DNA from: Chloroflexota bacterium | GTDB lineage: Bacteria > Chloroflexota > Dehalococcoidia > SM23-28-2 > RBG-16-64-32 | NCBI GenBank assembly: GCA_005882715.1 | Contig: VBEI01000038.1 | Location: 1-15,401 of the forward strand | Direction: 5' to 3' | Length of the DNA stretch: 15,401 nucleotides | Part shown: in pieces, positions 7,254-14,126 of the stretch | Numbering within the stretch: position 1 is the stretch's first letter | How the letters are laid out: each line of letters opens with the position of its first letter | Notes under the pieces: model-generated | What the model was told of the DNA's origin: nothing | The model's database searches: none | Seen by the model: only the letters and a program-made list of their open reading frames with translations | Made by a program: the position numbers and the translations under genes

Positions 7254-7347
7254 GGGCGCAGCACGCGTGTAATCGCCGGGGCGGTTCCCCGCAGGATGAC
7301 CTCCAGAGTGGAACCTATCCCCGCATGCGCGTGTGCTGCGCCCCTAC
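7250..7347. repeat. REP-like intergenic inverted repeat between convergent genes
   Basis: GTAGGGGCGCAGCAC (7250-7264) is repeated in perfect reverse complement at 7333-7347. Inside lie CGGGG-CGGTT-CCCCG and a GGTTCC/GGAACC pair, so the whole element can fold into a branched structure. It begins in the stop codon of the ROK gene and ends 15 bp before the stop of the convergent gene. It shares TAGGGGCG with the repeat in the transposase at 1-462. It may act as a bidirectional terminator or as a transposase substrate. Confidence 0.7.
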
Positions 7348-7361
7348 GAGCCGCGTCGAAG

Positions 7362-7877
7362 TTAGGCGCTTCGTCTCCGGCGGTGGCGGAACGGCCTGGT
7401 GTTGACGGGCCGGCGCTCCCGCACCGGCGACAGCTCAGGTGGAATGCTTCCCCGCTCGCGCTCGACAATCGGCTGAAGGACGGTGATCGTCTGGGCAAGA
7501 AGGCGCGCGACTTCGTCTGCGAGAGGTTCGGTCAGGGGGTCGTAAATTACCGTCTGGTGGATGCGGGCCCACGAAGCAGTCCACTCCTCCAACTCCACCT
7601 GCGGGCCGAGGCGGGCCTGGATCTCGGGCATGTGGGGTGCCATCAGCTCCGCCCAACGATAGGAGAAGTCGCGGGGGCCCTCGAAGTGGAGGCCGATCTC
7701 GATGCGGCCGGTCTTGCGTGCGAGCCACACTTCGTAGTGCACCTTCGGGGAGTGATAGTGCATCCAGAGCCAGACGGAGCTGATGCGGGAGGTTATGCCG
7801 TGGCGCAGCTCTTCGGGGAGAAGCGAGATCGCGCGGTCGTTTACGAGTGGGAGGAACTCGGCGACGCGCAGGGGCAT
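7362..7877 (-). CDS. Protein of unknown function
   Basis: The open frame extends to 7922, but I choose the ATG at 7877 (171 residues), because a -10 box (TATCAT, 7889 to 7884) ends 6 nt before it and the longer start would lie upstream of that promoter. The protein is soluble, with conserved-looking stretches VWLWMHYHSPKVHYEVWLAR, IEIGLHFEGPRDFSYRW and LEEWTASWARIHQTV. The last nine residues are a basic Arg/His tail. I cannot name the family. It is convergent with the ROK gene, with the inverted repeat between them, and divergent from lemA, 162 bp away. Confidence 0.75.
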   Translation of the reverse strand: MPLRVAEFLPLVNDRAISLLPEELRHGITSRISSVWLWMHYHSPKVHYEVWLARKTGRIEIGLHFEGPRDFSYRWAELMAPHMPEIQARLGPQVELEEWTASWARIHQTVIYDPLTEPLADEVARLLAQTITVLQPIVERERGSIPPELSPVRERRPVNTRPFRHRRRRSA

Positions 7878-7883
7878 GTGGGG

Positions 7884-7889
7884 ATGATA
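7884..7889 (-). promoter_or_regulatory. -10 box for the minus-strand 7877 gene
   Basis: TATCAT on the minus strand, then six bases, then ATG. The spacing puts the transcription start on the start codon, and no ribosome site is present. Confidence 0.5.
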
Positions 7890-7978
7890 CCAGACGGAAA
7901 CGGCCGAGCCAGCAAACCACAAGCGCAGCGAAAAGCCGATGCGGCTCGCCCAACGCGGCTGCGGGGCTCGCGCCGTGC

Positions 7979-7984
7979 TAAGAT
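7979..7984 (+). promoter_or_regulatory. -10 box for the lemA operon
   Basis: TAAGAT matches four of six consensus bases; I find no good -35. Transcription near 7991 would give a leader of about 50 nt with a small GC stem (8013-8026) just before the ribosome site AAGGAGG (8028-8034). Confidence 0.35.
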
Positions 7985-8039
7985 TTAGCGGGTATGCGCC
8001 CCTGATTTTCTCTCCCGCCCGGCGGGGAAGGAGGAGCGG

Positions 8040-8684
8040 ATGACAGCAATCATCATAATCGCGGTGCTCGCGGTAATCATTGTGATCGTCGCCTTGATCC
8101 TTTTCGGGATGTACAACGGGCTGATCCGGTCACGGAACCGGGTGAAAGAGGCGTGGTCAGGGATCGACGTCCAATTGCGGCGGCGCGCCAGCCTCGTCCC
8201 GAATCTGGTGGAGACCGTCAAGGGTTACGCATCACACGAGCGCGAGACGTTCGAAGAAGTGACGCGCGCCCGCTCGGCGGTCGAGCAGGCGGGGAGCATC
8301 CCGGACGCCGCGGCGGCGAACAACATGCTTACCGGGGCGTTGCGTCACTTGTTCGCTGTGGCGGAGAACTACCCTCAACTGCGGGCATCCGAGAACTTCA
8401 TGAACCTGCAGACCGAGCTGTCTGACATCGAGGAGAAGATCGCGTTTTCGCGCCAGTTCTATAACACGAACGTCCTCGACTATAACAACCGGCTCCAGAC
8501 CGTGCCCACGGTGTTCATCGCGAACATGTTTGGCTTCCAGCGCGAGGAGTTCTTCGAGGCAGACGAGGAAGGCCGTGCGGAGGTTCGGGTCGACTTCACG
8601 GGAGCGCAGGCGGCCGCGCCAGCCGCAAGCGCACCAGAAGGCGCGGAAACCCAGCCGGAACAGCCGGGACAACAGCCCTCGTAG
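8040..8684 (+). CDS. lemA: LemA family membrane protein
   Basis: A strong ribosome site (AAGGAGG) five bases before ATG 8040 fixes the start. The 214-residue protein has one N-terminal membrane helix (about 3-24) and then the LemA helical domain: NGLIRSRNRVKEAWSGIDVQL, RRRASLVPNLVETVKGYASHE, ENFMNLQTELSDIEEKIAFSRQFYN and LQTVPTVFIANMFGF. It ends in an Ala/Pro/Gln-rich tail. LemA proteins are membrane-anchored helical proteins of uncertain function. They very often sit next to an HtpX-like M48 protease, as here, which suggests a joint role in envelope or membrane-protein quality control. Confidence 0.95.
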   Translation: MTAIIIIAVLAVIIVIVALILFGMYNGLIRSRNRVKEAWSGIDVQLRRRASLVPNLVETVKGYASHERETFEEVTRARSAVEQAGSIPDAAAANNMLTGALRHLFAVAENYPQLRASENFMNLQTELSDIEEKIAFSRQFYNTNVLDYNNRLQTVPTVFIANMFGFQREEFFEADEEGRAEVRVDFTGAQAAAPAASAPEGAETQPEQPGQQPS

Positions 8685-8693
8685 GCGCCAACG

Positions 8694-8729
8694 AGCTAGC
8701 GGACCAGATTCGCGAGTCCGCGAGCTAGC
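8694..8729 (+). other. Inverted repeat in the lemA-protease gap
   Basis: GCTAGCGGAC and GTCCGC(GA)GCTAGC can pair with a small bulge across most of the 45-nt gap. The second arm ends directly at the protease ATG, where no ribosome site is visible. It could control initiation or be an mRNA-processing stem. Confidence 0.4.
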
Positions 8730-10070
8730 ATGACGGACGACAGTACGGCGGCCGAAGCGGTTAGAGACGGCGAATACGCTTTCCGCCTAACGGGCGAGAC
8801 GCCCCTGTACGAGACGCCCGACGCTTCCGCGCGGGTCGTGGCGACGCTCGCGGCGGGGTCAATAGTCACCGTGCATGATCGCTCGGGCGATTTCCTGCAC
8901 GTCATAACGCCAGACGACAGCTTCGGCTTTATTCCGGCGTCCACGCCCGTCAACGAGGTCGAGGCGATGTCGCTGGCGACACAGCCAGAGCCGCCCGACC
9001 CCGAAGCGCCGCTGGGGCCGTCGCCCGCAGGGGTTGCAGCATTCGAACGCGACCAGACCGCACAAGCAGCGCGTAGAGCCGCGGACCGCGACTGGAAGCC
9101 CGACCCGATAAATGTCGGCGACGCCCAACGCCTCCTCATCTACGATCGGATCGACAAAAACAAGCGCGAGACATTGATGATCATGGGCGGCTACGTGATA
9201 TTTCTCACTCTCTTCTTCGCCGCGATTGGCGCAGTGATCGGCTTCAGCAGCCAGGTGCCACGCAGCGAACAGGTGACCATAACGCTCGTGGTAGGTGCAA
9301 TCGCCGGTGTCATTAGCCTTGCGATCGCGGTCATCATGTATCGCTCCAGTACCTCGATCGTGCTCGGCATCTCGGGCGCTCATGAGGTCACGAAGGAAGA
9401 GGAGCCGGTCCTATATCGAATCGTGGAGAACCTCAGTATCGGCTCAGGCCTGCCGATGCCAAAGGTGTGGGTGATCGAGGACAGCGCCCCGAACGCCTTC
9501 GCGACCGGCCGCAATCCCGGCGCAGCGCACGTCGCGGCGACGCGGGGCCTGCTCGACAAGCTGGAGAAGCGAGAGCTCGAAGGCGTGATAGCGCACGAGG
9601 TCTCGCACGTCGGCAACTACGATACGCGGCTGATGACGCTCGTCGCTGTTGTCGTAGGCCTCGTCGCCCTGCTGTCAGACCTCATGCTGCGGCTGACCTG
9701 GTACGGTGCCGGCGCGCGTTCCAGTAACCGGGATAAGGGCGGCGGCGCGATCGCCCTGGTTATTCTGGCAGTGGCGGTCGTATTCATCGCGTTGTCTCCG
9801 GTTATCGCCAGCATCATGCGGCTTGCGCTCTCGCGACAGCGAGAGTACCTGGCCGACGCCTCCGGGGCGCTTCTCTGCCGCAACCCGGACGCGCTCGCCG
9901 ACGCTCTGCTCAAGATTTCGGCCGACCCCGAGCCGCTGGAAGTGGCAAACAAGGCGACGGCCCACCTCTACATCTGCAACCCACTGAAGGGACACGAGAG
10001 CTTCCTGAACAACCTCTTCTCGACGCACCCGCCAGTCGAAGACCGCGTGCGAATCCTGCGGTCGATGTAG
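8730..10070 (+). CDS. M48-family (HtpX-like) membrane zinc protease with N-terminal SH3-like domain
   Basis: The 446-residue protein has an SH3b-like beta domain (about 17-70: YAFRLTGETPLYETP...FGFIPAS) and a Pro/Ala/Arg-rich charged linker. Two membrane helices follow (about 150-173 and 183-204), then the M48 peptidase. The zinc motif is HEVSH (289-293, Glu290 catalytic), and the third ligand is Glu372 in REYLAD. Further hydrophobic segments lie at about 301-320 and 339-362, between the two zinc-binding sites. The end, STHPPVEDRVRILRSM, is typical. The family degrades damaged membrane proteins. The N-terminal SH3 fusion is not part of standard HtpX. The start has no Shine-Dalgarno sequence and may depend on coupling to lemA translation. 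The next gene begins 1 nt after the stop. Confidence 0.93.
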   Translation: MTDDSTAAEAVRDGEYAFRLTGETPLYETPDASARVVATLAAGSIVTVHDRSGDFLHVITPDDSFGFIPASTPVNEVEAMSLATQPEPPDPEAPLGPSPAGVAAFERDQTAQAARRAADRDWKPDPINVGDAQRLLIYDRIDKNKRETLMIMGGYVIFLTLFFAAIGAVIGFSSQVPRSEQVTITLVVGAIAGVISLAIAVIMYRSSTSIVLGISGAHEVTKEEEPVLYRIVENLSIGSGLPMPKVWVIEDSAPNAFATGRNPGAAHVAATRGLLDKLEKRELEGVIAHEVSHVGNYDTRLMTLVAVVVGLVALLSDLMLRLTWYGAGARSSNRDKGGGAIALVILAVAVVFIALSPVIASIMRLALSRQREYLADASGALLCRNPDALADALLKISADPEPLEVANKATAHLYICNPLKGHESFLNNLFSTHPPVEDRVRILRSM

Positions 10071-10071
10071 C

Positions 10072-10521
10072 GTGGGCGTCTCGCTACGTCCGGCTCGCTC
10101 AGGTGATATTCCGGAGATCGAGCGTCTGCTGGCCGCCGAATGGCTGCCGCCGATGGCCATCCAGGAGTTTCTCGAGTCGTTCTGGGTACTCGAGAATGAA
10201 GGCCGCGTCGCGGGTGCTGCCGGGATCGAGATCTACGGCGAGGCGGCGGTGCTCCGATCGGTCGTTGTCGCGCCCGAACTGCGCGGGACTGGAGAGGGCG
10301 ACCGCCTCGTCCGAACCGGTCTCGATTATGCGCGAGACCACAGCGCGAGGCGGGTGTACCTCTTCACAATGCACGCGGCGCCGTTCTTCGCCCGCTACGG
10401 CTTCGAACCCGTCACGACGGACGACTTCGAGCCGGCCGTCCGGGAGTCCTGGCAATATGTGGGCCTCACTGAGCGGCCGGAGATCCTCAAGCAGATGACG
10501 CCGATGCGGCTGCGATTGTAG
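10072..10521 (+). CDS. GNAT-family N-acetyltransferase (ArsN2-like)
   Basis: The GTG start is one base after the protease stop, implying translational coupling in the lemA-protease operon. The 149-residue protein is a single GNAT domain: LRPARSGDIPEIERLLAAEWLP (beta1-alpha1), VLENEGRVAGAAGIEIYGEAAVLRSVVVAPELRG, then the acetyl-CoA loop RGTGEG, then FTMHAAPFFARYGFEPV near the C-terminus. The order and the phrase 'IYGEAAVLRSVVVAPELRG' resemble ArsN2-type acetyltransferases, but no arsenic genes are nearby, so the substrate is unknown. Confidence 0.88.
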   Translation: MGVSLRPARSGDIPEIERLLAAEWLPPMAIQEFLESFWVLENEGRVAGAAGIEIYGEAAVLRSVVVAPELRGTGEGDRLVRTGLDYARDHSARRVYLFTMHAAPFFARYGFEPVTTDDFEPAVRESWQYVGLTERPEILKQMTPMRLRL

Positions 10522-10522
10522 G

Positions 10523-10536
10523 GTCGAGGCCTCGAC
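10523..10536. repeat. 14-bp perfect palindrome between convergent genes
   Basis: GTCGAGGCCTCGAC lies directly after the acetyltransferase stop and 27 bp before the selD stop. As RNA it could form a 5-bp stem with a GGCC loop. No T-run follows on either strand, so a terminator role is uncertain. Confidence 0.35.
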
Positions 10537-10563
10537 TAGTCACGGCGATCGGGAGGGTCACGC

Positions 10564-11610
10564 CTAGGCGACGACCTCGACGCGCTCGCCCTCGGCGACA
10601 TCGCCTACACGCCACACCGGCTCATCTGCCACCGCGAAGAGCGACTCTACCTGGCCTGCGTTCTCGGGCGCGACGGCGAAGAGCAGCCCGCCGGACGTCT
10701 GCGGATCGAAGAGCAAGTGCTCCATCGCCTCCGGAATTCCGCTGGCCAGGCTCACCTTGCCCGCGAGATAGCTCCGATTGCGCGCGGCGCCGCCGGTTGT
10801 GATGCCGCGCGCAGCGTACTCGAGCGCGCCGGGCAGCAGTGGGACGCACGAAGCGTTGAAGAGGAGCGCCGCCCCGCTCGCAGCTGCCATCTCGTAGCCG
10901 TGGCCGAGCAGACTGTAGCCGGTGATGTCCGTAAGCGCCCGCGCGCCGGCCTCGCGTGCCAGGTGCGAGGCGTGGCGGTTGAGGCGTGTCATGCTCTCGA
11001 TAGCGGTGTCCAGGTGCTCATCCGCGGCGTCGCCCTGCTTGGCGGCCGTGCTGATAATGCCCGTGCCGAGCGCCTTCGTGAGGAAGAGGGCATCTCCCGG
11101 GCGCGCACCTGCCTTCGTCAGCACACGCTGCGGGTGGACGAGGCCGAGGACGGCGAGGCCGAACTTCGGCTCAGCGTCGATGATGGTGTGTCCACCTGCA
11201 AGAATTCCGCCAGCCTCGGCTACCTTGTCCGCTCCGCCCGCCAATATGGCAGCGACCGTTTCGGCTGGGAGGTCCTCGGGAAAGGCCGCTATATTCAGGG
11301 CGAGTACGACTTCCCCGCCCATGGCGTAGACGTCGCTCATGGCGTTTGTTGCGGCGATAGCGCCGTACGCGTACGGATCGTCCACTAGCGGCGCAAAGAA
11401 GTCCGTGGTCATCACGACCGCCTGCTCGTCGTTCAGACGGTAGACGGCGGCGTCATCAGGCGCGTCGAGACCGACCAGCAGGTCAGGATCGCTGCTGGCC
11501 GGACGGTCTGCCAGGAAGCGCAGGACCTGCGCTATGGACTCAGCGCCCGCTTTGCCGGCTCAGCCGGCGCAGGACGCGAGCGCCGTCAAACGCACGTGCT
11601 CAGTACTCAA
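10564..11610 (-). CDS. selD: Selenide, water dikinase SelD, itself a selenoprotein (in-frame UGA)
   Basis: SelD makes selenophosphate from selenide and ATP for selenocysteine and selenouridine synthesis. The uninterrupted frame from 11415 lacks the N-terminus. Upstream in the same frame lie LTALASCAG, a TGA codon (11562 to 11560), AGKAGAESIAQVLRFLADRP and DLLVGLDAPDDAAVYRL, which is the missing SelD N-terminus. The TGA falls at the catalytic Cys/Sec site (G-C/U-x-x-K). Reading it as selenocysteine gives 348 residues, the normal family size. The start is TTG 11610 with AAGGAG four bases before it. Other hallmarks are TTDFFAPLVDDPYAYG, NAMSDVYAMGG, GGHTIIDAEPKFG, TDITGYSLLGHG and FDPQTSGGLLF. 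A SECIS-like hairpin follows the UGA. A standard gene caller would truncate this gene to 283 residues. Confidence 0.93.
11518..11532 (-). promoter_or_regulatory. SECIS-like hairpin of selD
   Basis: In the mRNA, GCGCAG-GUC-CUGCGC forms a 6-bp stem; with the top pair open, the loop is GGUCC. Bacterial SelB recognises apical loops containing GGU; the E. coli fdhF hairpin has the similar core GCAGGUCUGC. The loop G is about 32 nt after the UGA, within the distance usually accepted for bacterial SECIS elements. A bulged U below the loop could come from the AUA before the stem, but I could not settle the lower stem by eye. Confidence 0.7.
11554..11568 (-). repeat. Palindrome centred on the selD UGA codon
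   Basis: GCCGGC-TGA-GCCGGC: a perfect 6-bp inverted repeat whose 3-nt loop is exactly the selenocysteine codon. It may be chance in GC-rich DNA, because the codons GCC-GGC encode the Ala-Gly pairs flanking the active site. Confidence 0.6.
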
Positions 11611-11628
11611 CAGACTCCTTTCGCCCTC

Positions 11629-11636
11629 AGTATAAT
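11629..11636. promoter_or_regulatory. Bidirectional promoter: one -10 box serving both strands
   Basis: AGTATAAT reads TATAAT on the plus strand (11631-11636) and TATACT on the minus strand (11634 to 11629). The plus -10 is 6 nt before the GTG of the lipoprotein gene (leaderless). The minus -10 gives a start near 11622, just ahead of selD's AAGGAG. Neither direction has a clear -35. Confidence 0.6.
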
Positions 11637-11642
11637 GCGGGG

Positions 11643-12671
11643 GTGCGTTCGCGACCGGCGCTCATCCTGGGGACGCTCATCGCACTCGTTTCCGCGCTCA
11701 ACTCCTGTGGCGGAGACTCGGAGTCGAAGCCGCCCGGCGTTCTGACCGGCGGTCTGCCGACTCGCTCCCCCGGCCCGTTCCAGTCCCCTGTTGCCGCTGC
11801 TGAGGTGCAAACCCAGGAGCCTACGCAACCTCCGAGATCGCCGATGGTGGTATCGCTGGCCTGGCTCGACAACTCCCCGGCGGTGCCCGAGTTGCCCTCG
11901 TCATTTGCGGCGCAGTCGCCTGACGCCGGGCTGCAGGCGGCGATAGAGACGGCGCTCGCGGGCCGCGAAGGCTCGTACTCGGTCGTCGTTCACAACCTCG
12001 CGGACGGGCGGGCCGCGTCGCTTAACGCCGACAAGGTTTACTACGCGGCCAGCCTGTATAAGCTCGAGGTCCTGCTCGAAGCGTACCGCCAGCGCGACGG
12101 CGGGCAGCTCGACTTCGGCAGCCTGCTGACGCTTGAGAAGAAGTACGTCGATCTCGACCTAAAGACGCTGGACTCGCTCGAGATAATCGAGAACGACATG
12201 GTGACCGTGCAGGATGCCGTCCGTGCGATGACGATCGTCAGCGACACCCCCACAGCGGCGCTGCTGCAGGACACCGTAAACGCGGGGCGCATCGATGAAA
12301 CGCTGGCTTCTCTCGGGTTAGGCAGCACCGAGAGCGCCAACCGAGACCTGCCAACAACGGCCCGCGACATGGCCCGCCTGCTGACAGCGATCGCCGCCGG
12401 CGAAGGAGGCGTGAACGCGGGCTCGCGCCTCGAGATGCTTTCGCTCCTCGAGCAAGAAGGATACCGGGCGGGTGTCGTGGCGGGTGTTCCGTCTGACACC
12501 GTGGTCGCCCACAAGACCGGCAGCTATTCAGACGCGACTCATGACGTCGCGCTCGTCTGGGGGCCCAAGGGGCCGTACGTCATCGCTGTCCTGACCGACC
12601 GCTCATACGATTGGGACGCGATCCGCGAGGTCTCGCGCGCCGTTTGGGACTACTTCGCCGCGCAGCCGTAG
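11643..12671 (+). CDS. Lipoprotein with class A beta-lactamase-like serine hydrolase domain
   Basis: The 342-residue protein starts at GTG 11643 with TATAAT six bases upstream. A signal peptide ends in the lipobox LNSC (Cys22), so it is probably a membrane-anchored exported lipoprotein. A Pro/Thr/Ser-rich linker (27-95) leads to the PF13354-type domain. It has SLYK (Ser137 nucleophile, Lys140), SDT (200-202, in place of SDN), TTARDMARLLTAI, and KTGS (291-294) in the last strand. It could be a beta-lactamase or a cell-wall peptidase/transpeptidase-like enzyme; the SDT variant and lipid anchor give no decision, and activity on antibiotics should not be assumed. The endonuclease gene follows after 8 nt, probably on the same mRNA. 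Confidence 0.88.
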   Translation: MRSRPALILGTLIALVSALNSCGGDSESKPPGVLTGGLPTRSPGPFQSPVAAAEVQTQEPTQPPRSPMVVSLAWLDNSPAVPELPSSFAAQSPDAGLQAAIETALAGREGSYSVVVHNLADGRAASLNADKVYYAASLYKLEVLLEAYRQRDGGQLDFGSLLTLEKKYVDLDLKTLDSLEIIENDMVTVQDAVRAMTIVSDTPTAALLQDTVNAGRIDETLASLGLGSTESANRDLPTTARDMARLLTAIAAGEGGVNAGSRLEMLSLLEQEGYRAGVVAGVPSDTVVAHKTGSYSDATHDVALVWGPKGPYVIAVLTDRSYDWDAIREVSRAVWDYFAAQP

Positions 12672-12679
12672 ACGCGACC

Positions 12680-13369
12680 GTGCCTCCCAAGCGTGCCAAA
12701 CGTCTGACAGCGCCGGAGATCGTCGCCCGCCTTTCCTCACTCTACGGAGAGCCGGTGTGGCGCCCGCACGGCGACCCGATGTCGGAGCTTGTGCTTACCA
12801 TCCTCTCGCAGAACACGTCCGACGCCAACTCGGGGCGGGCTTTCATGCGCTTGCGGTCGCGCTTCGGGTCCTGGGAGGACCTGCTCGCGGCGGACCAGGA
12901 GGAGATCGTCCCCGAGATCCAGGTAGGCGGGCTCGCTCGCATTAAGGCGCCGCGGATCAAGGCGGCGCTGGCGGCCGTCTACCAAAGGCGCGGGAGTTTC
13001 GACATCCAGTTCCTCCGCGAGCTACGGCTGGAGGAGGCGAAGGCCTGGCTGCGCGAGCTGAAGGGCGTCGGCCCCAAGACGGCAGCCTGCGTGCTGATGT
13101 TTGCGCTCGGGAGGCCGGCCCTACCAGTCGACACGCACGTGCACCGCGTCGCCCAGCGCCTCGGTCTCGTGCCGGCGAAGGCGGGCGCTGCCCAAGCGCA
13201 CGATATCCTCGAAGCGATCCTCGAGCCGGACGAGGTGTACGCCTTCCACATCTCGCTGATCAAGCACGGACGGCGCATTTGTCGTGCTCAACAGCCGCTT
13301 TGCGAGCGGTGCCCGCTGTTGGACGGCTGTCCGGCTGGGCAGGGATTCATTCGCGGTCGGTCGGGATAA
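12680..13369 (+). CDS. nth: Endonuclease III-family DNA glycosylase/AP lyase with [4Fe-4S] cluster
   Basis: The frame is open upstream to 12611, but that part overlaps the preceding gene; GTG 12680 fits family length (229 residues). It excises oxidised pyrimidines in base-excision repair. Key parts are LTILSQNTSDANS (39-51) and the helix-hairpin-helix LKGVGPKTA with lyase Lys133. PVDTHVHR carries the catalytic Asp151. The cluster ligands Cys201-x6-Cys208-x2-Cys211-x5-Cys217 are all present. The SQNTSDANS wording differs from E. coli Nth (SAQATD), so it belongs to a diverged subgroup and its substrate preference may differ. No ribosome site precedes the GTG, suggesting coupling to the upstream gene. 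Confidence 0.9.
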   Translation: MPPKRAKRLTAPEIVARLSSLYGEPVWRPHGDPMSELVLTILSQNTSDANSGRAFMRLRSRFGSWEDLLAADQEEIVPEIQVGGLARIKAPRIKAALAAVYQRRGSFDIQFLRELRLEEAKAWLRELKGVGPKTAACVLMFALGRPALPVDTHVHRVAQRLGLVPAKAGAAQAHDILEAILEPDEVYAFHISLIKHGRRICRAQQPLCERCPLLDGCPAGQGFIRGRSG

Positions 13370-13407
13370 TTGACGACGTGACTACAAACAGATAGAATGT
13401 AGTCACC
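13370..13407 (+). promoter_or_regulatory. Promoter and palindromic operator of the toxin-antitoxin pair
   Basis: TTGACG (13370-13375), 17 nt, TAGAAT (13393-13398) is a good promoter that starts one base after the nth stop. GTGACTACA (13378-13386) is repeated in perfect reverse complement at 13398-13406, spanning the spacer, the -10 box and the start of transcription. This is where a Phd/toxin complex would autorepress. The -10 lies 9 nt before the antitoxin ATG, so the mRNA is probably leaderless. Confidence 0.75.
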
Positions 13408-13698
13408 ATGATTGAAGTGAACGTTCGAGAACTGAAGAGCCGGATGTCCCATTATTTGCGCAGGGTGGAAGAGGGGGAGCAAATCAAGATCACGCGTCGC
13501 GGTAAGACTGTCGGCACAATCATACCTACGCTCGGGCGGACCGAGGAGGAAACTTCGGCTGAACGGGCGATCCGCGCGCTTATGGCCAAGGGCATCGTCA
13601 CCTGGTCCGGGCGGAAACCGGTCTTCCCAGAGAAGGGCGTACGCATGCGAGGTGATGGGCCAACAATTGCCGAAATGATTGTCGAAGATCGGCGTTGA
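13408..13698 (+). CDS. Phd/YefM-family antitoxin
   Basis: The 96-residue protein begins IEVNVRELKSRMSHYLRRVEEGEQIKITRRGKTVGTIIP, the classic Phd/YefM DNA-binding N-terminus (about 1-42). The C-terminal half (about 45-96), rich in charge and containing TWSGRKPVFPEKG, should wrap the toxin. It neutralises the PIN toxin encoded by the next gene and represses its own promoter through the palindrome just upstream. The stop codon overlaps the toxin start (TTGA). The family is confident; partner and operator are inferred from position. Confidence 0.93.
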   Translation: MIEVNVRELKSRMSHYLRRVEEGEQIKITRRGKTVGTIIPTLGRTEEETSAERAIRALMAKGIVTWSGRKPVFPEKGVRMRGDGPTIAEMIVEDRR

Positions 13699-14126
13699 TC
13701 GTCTACCTCGACGCCAGCAGCCTAATTAAATTCCACATCGAGGAGGAAGGGTCGGGTGCAGTCAGAAGTATGATGGCCCTGGCGCCGTCGCTGATAATGT
13801 CCCGGGTGGGCTACGCCGAGGCAAGGTCCGGCCTTGCGAGGGCGCGAGACGCGGGGCGGCTGCAGGACACCGCGTACAGAGCAGCTCGCCTTACGCTTGA
13901 CATCCAATGGGCGGGTATCGTCATCGTCGATGTATCGGAGACTCTAATCCAGAATGCCGGCGACCTCGCGGAGCGACACTTGCTGAGGGGCTTTGATTCG
14001 ATCCATCTCGCGTCAGCCCTCCTTGCCCAGGATCAGGGCGGCGAGCCCGTTACATTCTCGGCCTGGGACAGCCGCCTGCTCGTCGCGGCCCAAACCGAGG
14101 GCCTTGTCATCGCACCCAACGCTTGA
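13695..14126 (+). CDS. vapC: VapC-like PIN-domain ribonuclease toxin
   Basis: The TTG start at 13695 overlaps the antitoxin TGA by four bases, coupling the two genes. The 143-residue protein is one PIN domain with all four acidic metal-binding residues: Asp6 (IVYLDASSLIK), Glu42 (GYAEARSG), Asp101 (RGFDSIHLASA) and Asp125 (SAWDSRLLVAA). VapC toxins cleave specific tRNA or rRNA sites and stop translation when free of antitoxin; the target here is unknown. The stop codon TGA lies inside the TTGACA of the argC promoter, so the two units are packed without a gap. Confidence 0.93.
   Translation: MIVYLDASSLIKFHIEEEGSGAVRSMMALAPSLIMSRVGYAEARSGLARARDAGRLQDTAYRAARLTLDIQWAGIVIVDVSETLIQNAGDLAERHLLRGFDSIHLASALLAQDQGGEPVTFSAWDSRLLVAAQTEGLVIAPNA

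Noticed and set aside
10564..11415. selD as an N-terminally truncated pseudogene
   Set aside because: The upstream sequence continues the family's N-terminus in the same frame; the only stop is a UGA at the known Sec/Cys site with a SECIS-like hairpin, so recoding explains it better.
11643..12671. Calling the serine hydrolase an antibiotic-resistance beta-lactamase
   Set aside because: SxxK, SDT and KTG show the fold only; SDT replaces SDN, the protein is lipid-anchored, and many cell-wall or unknown enzymes share the fold.
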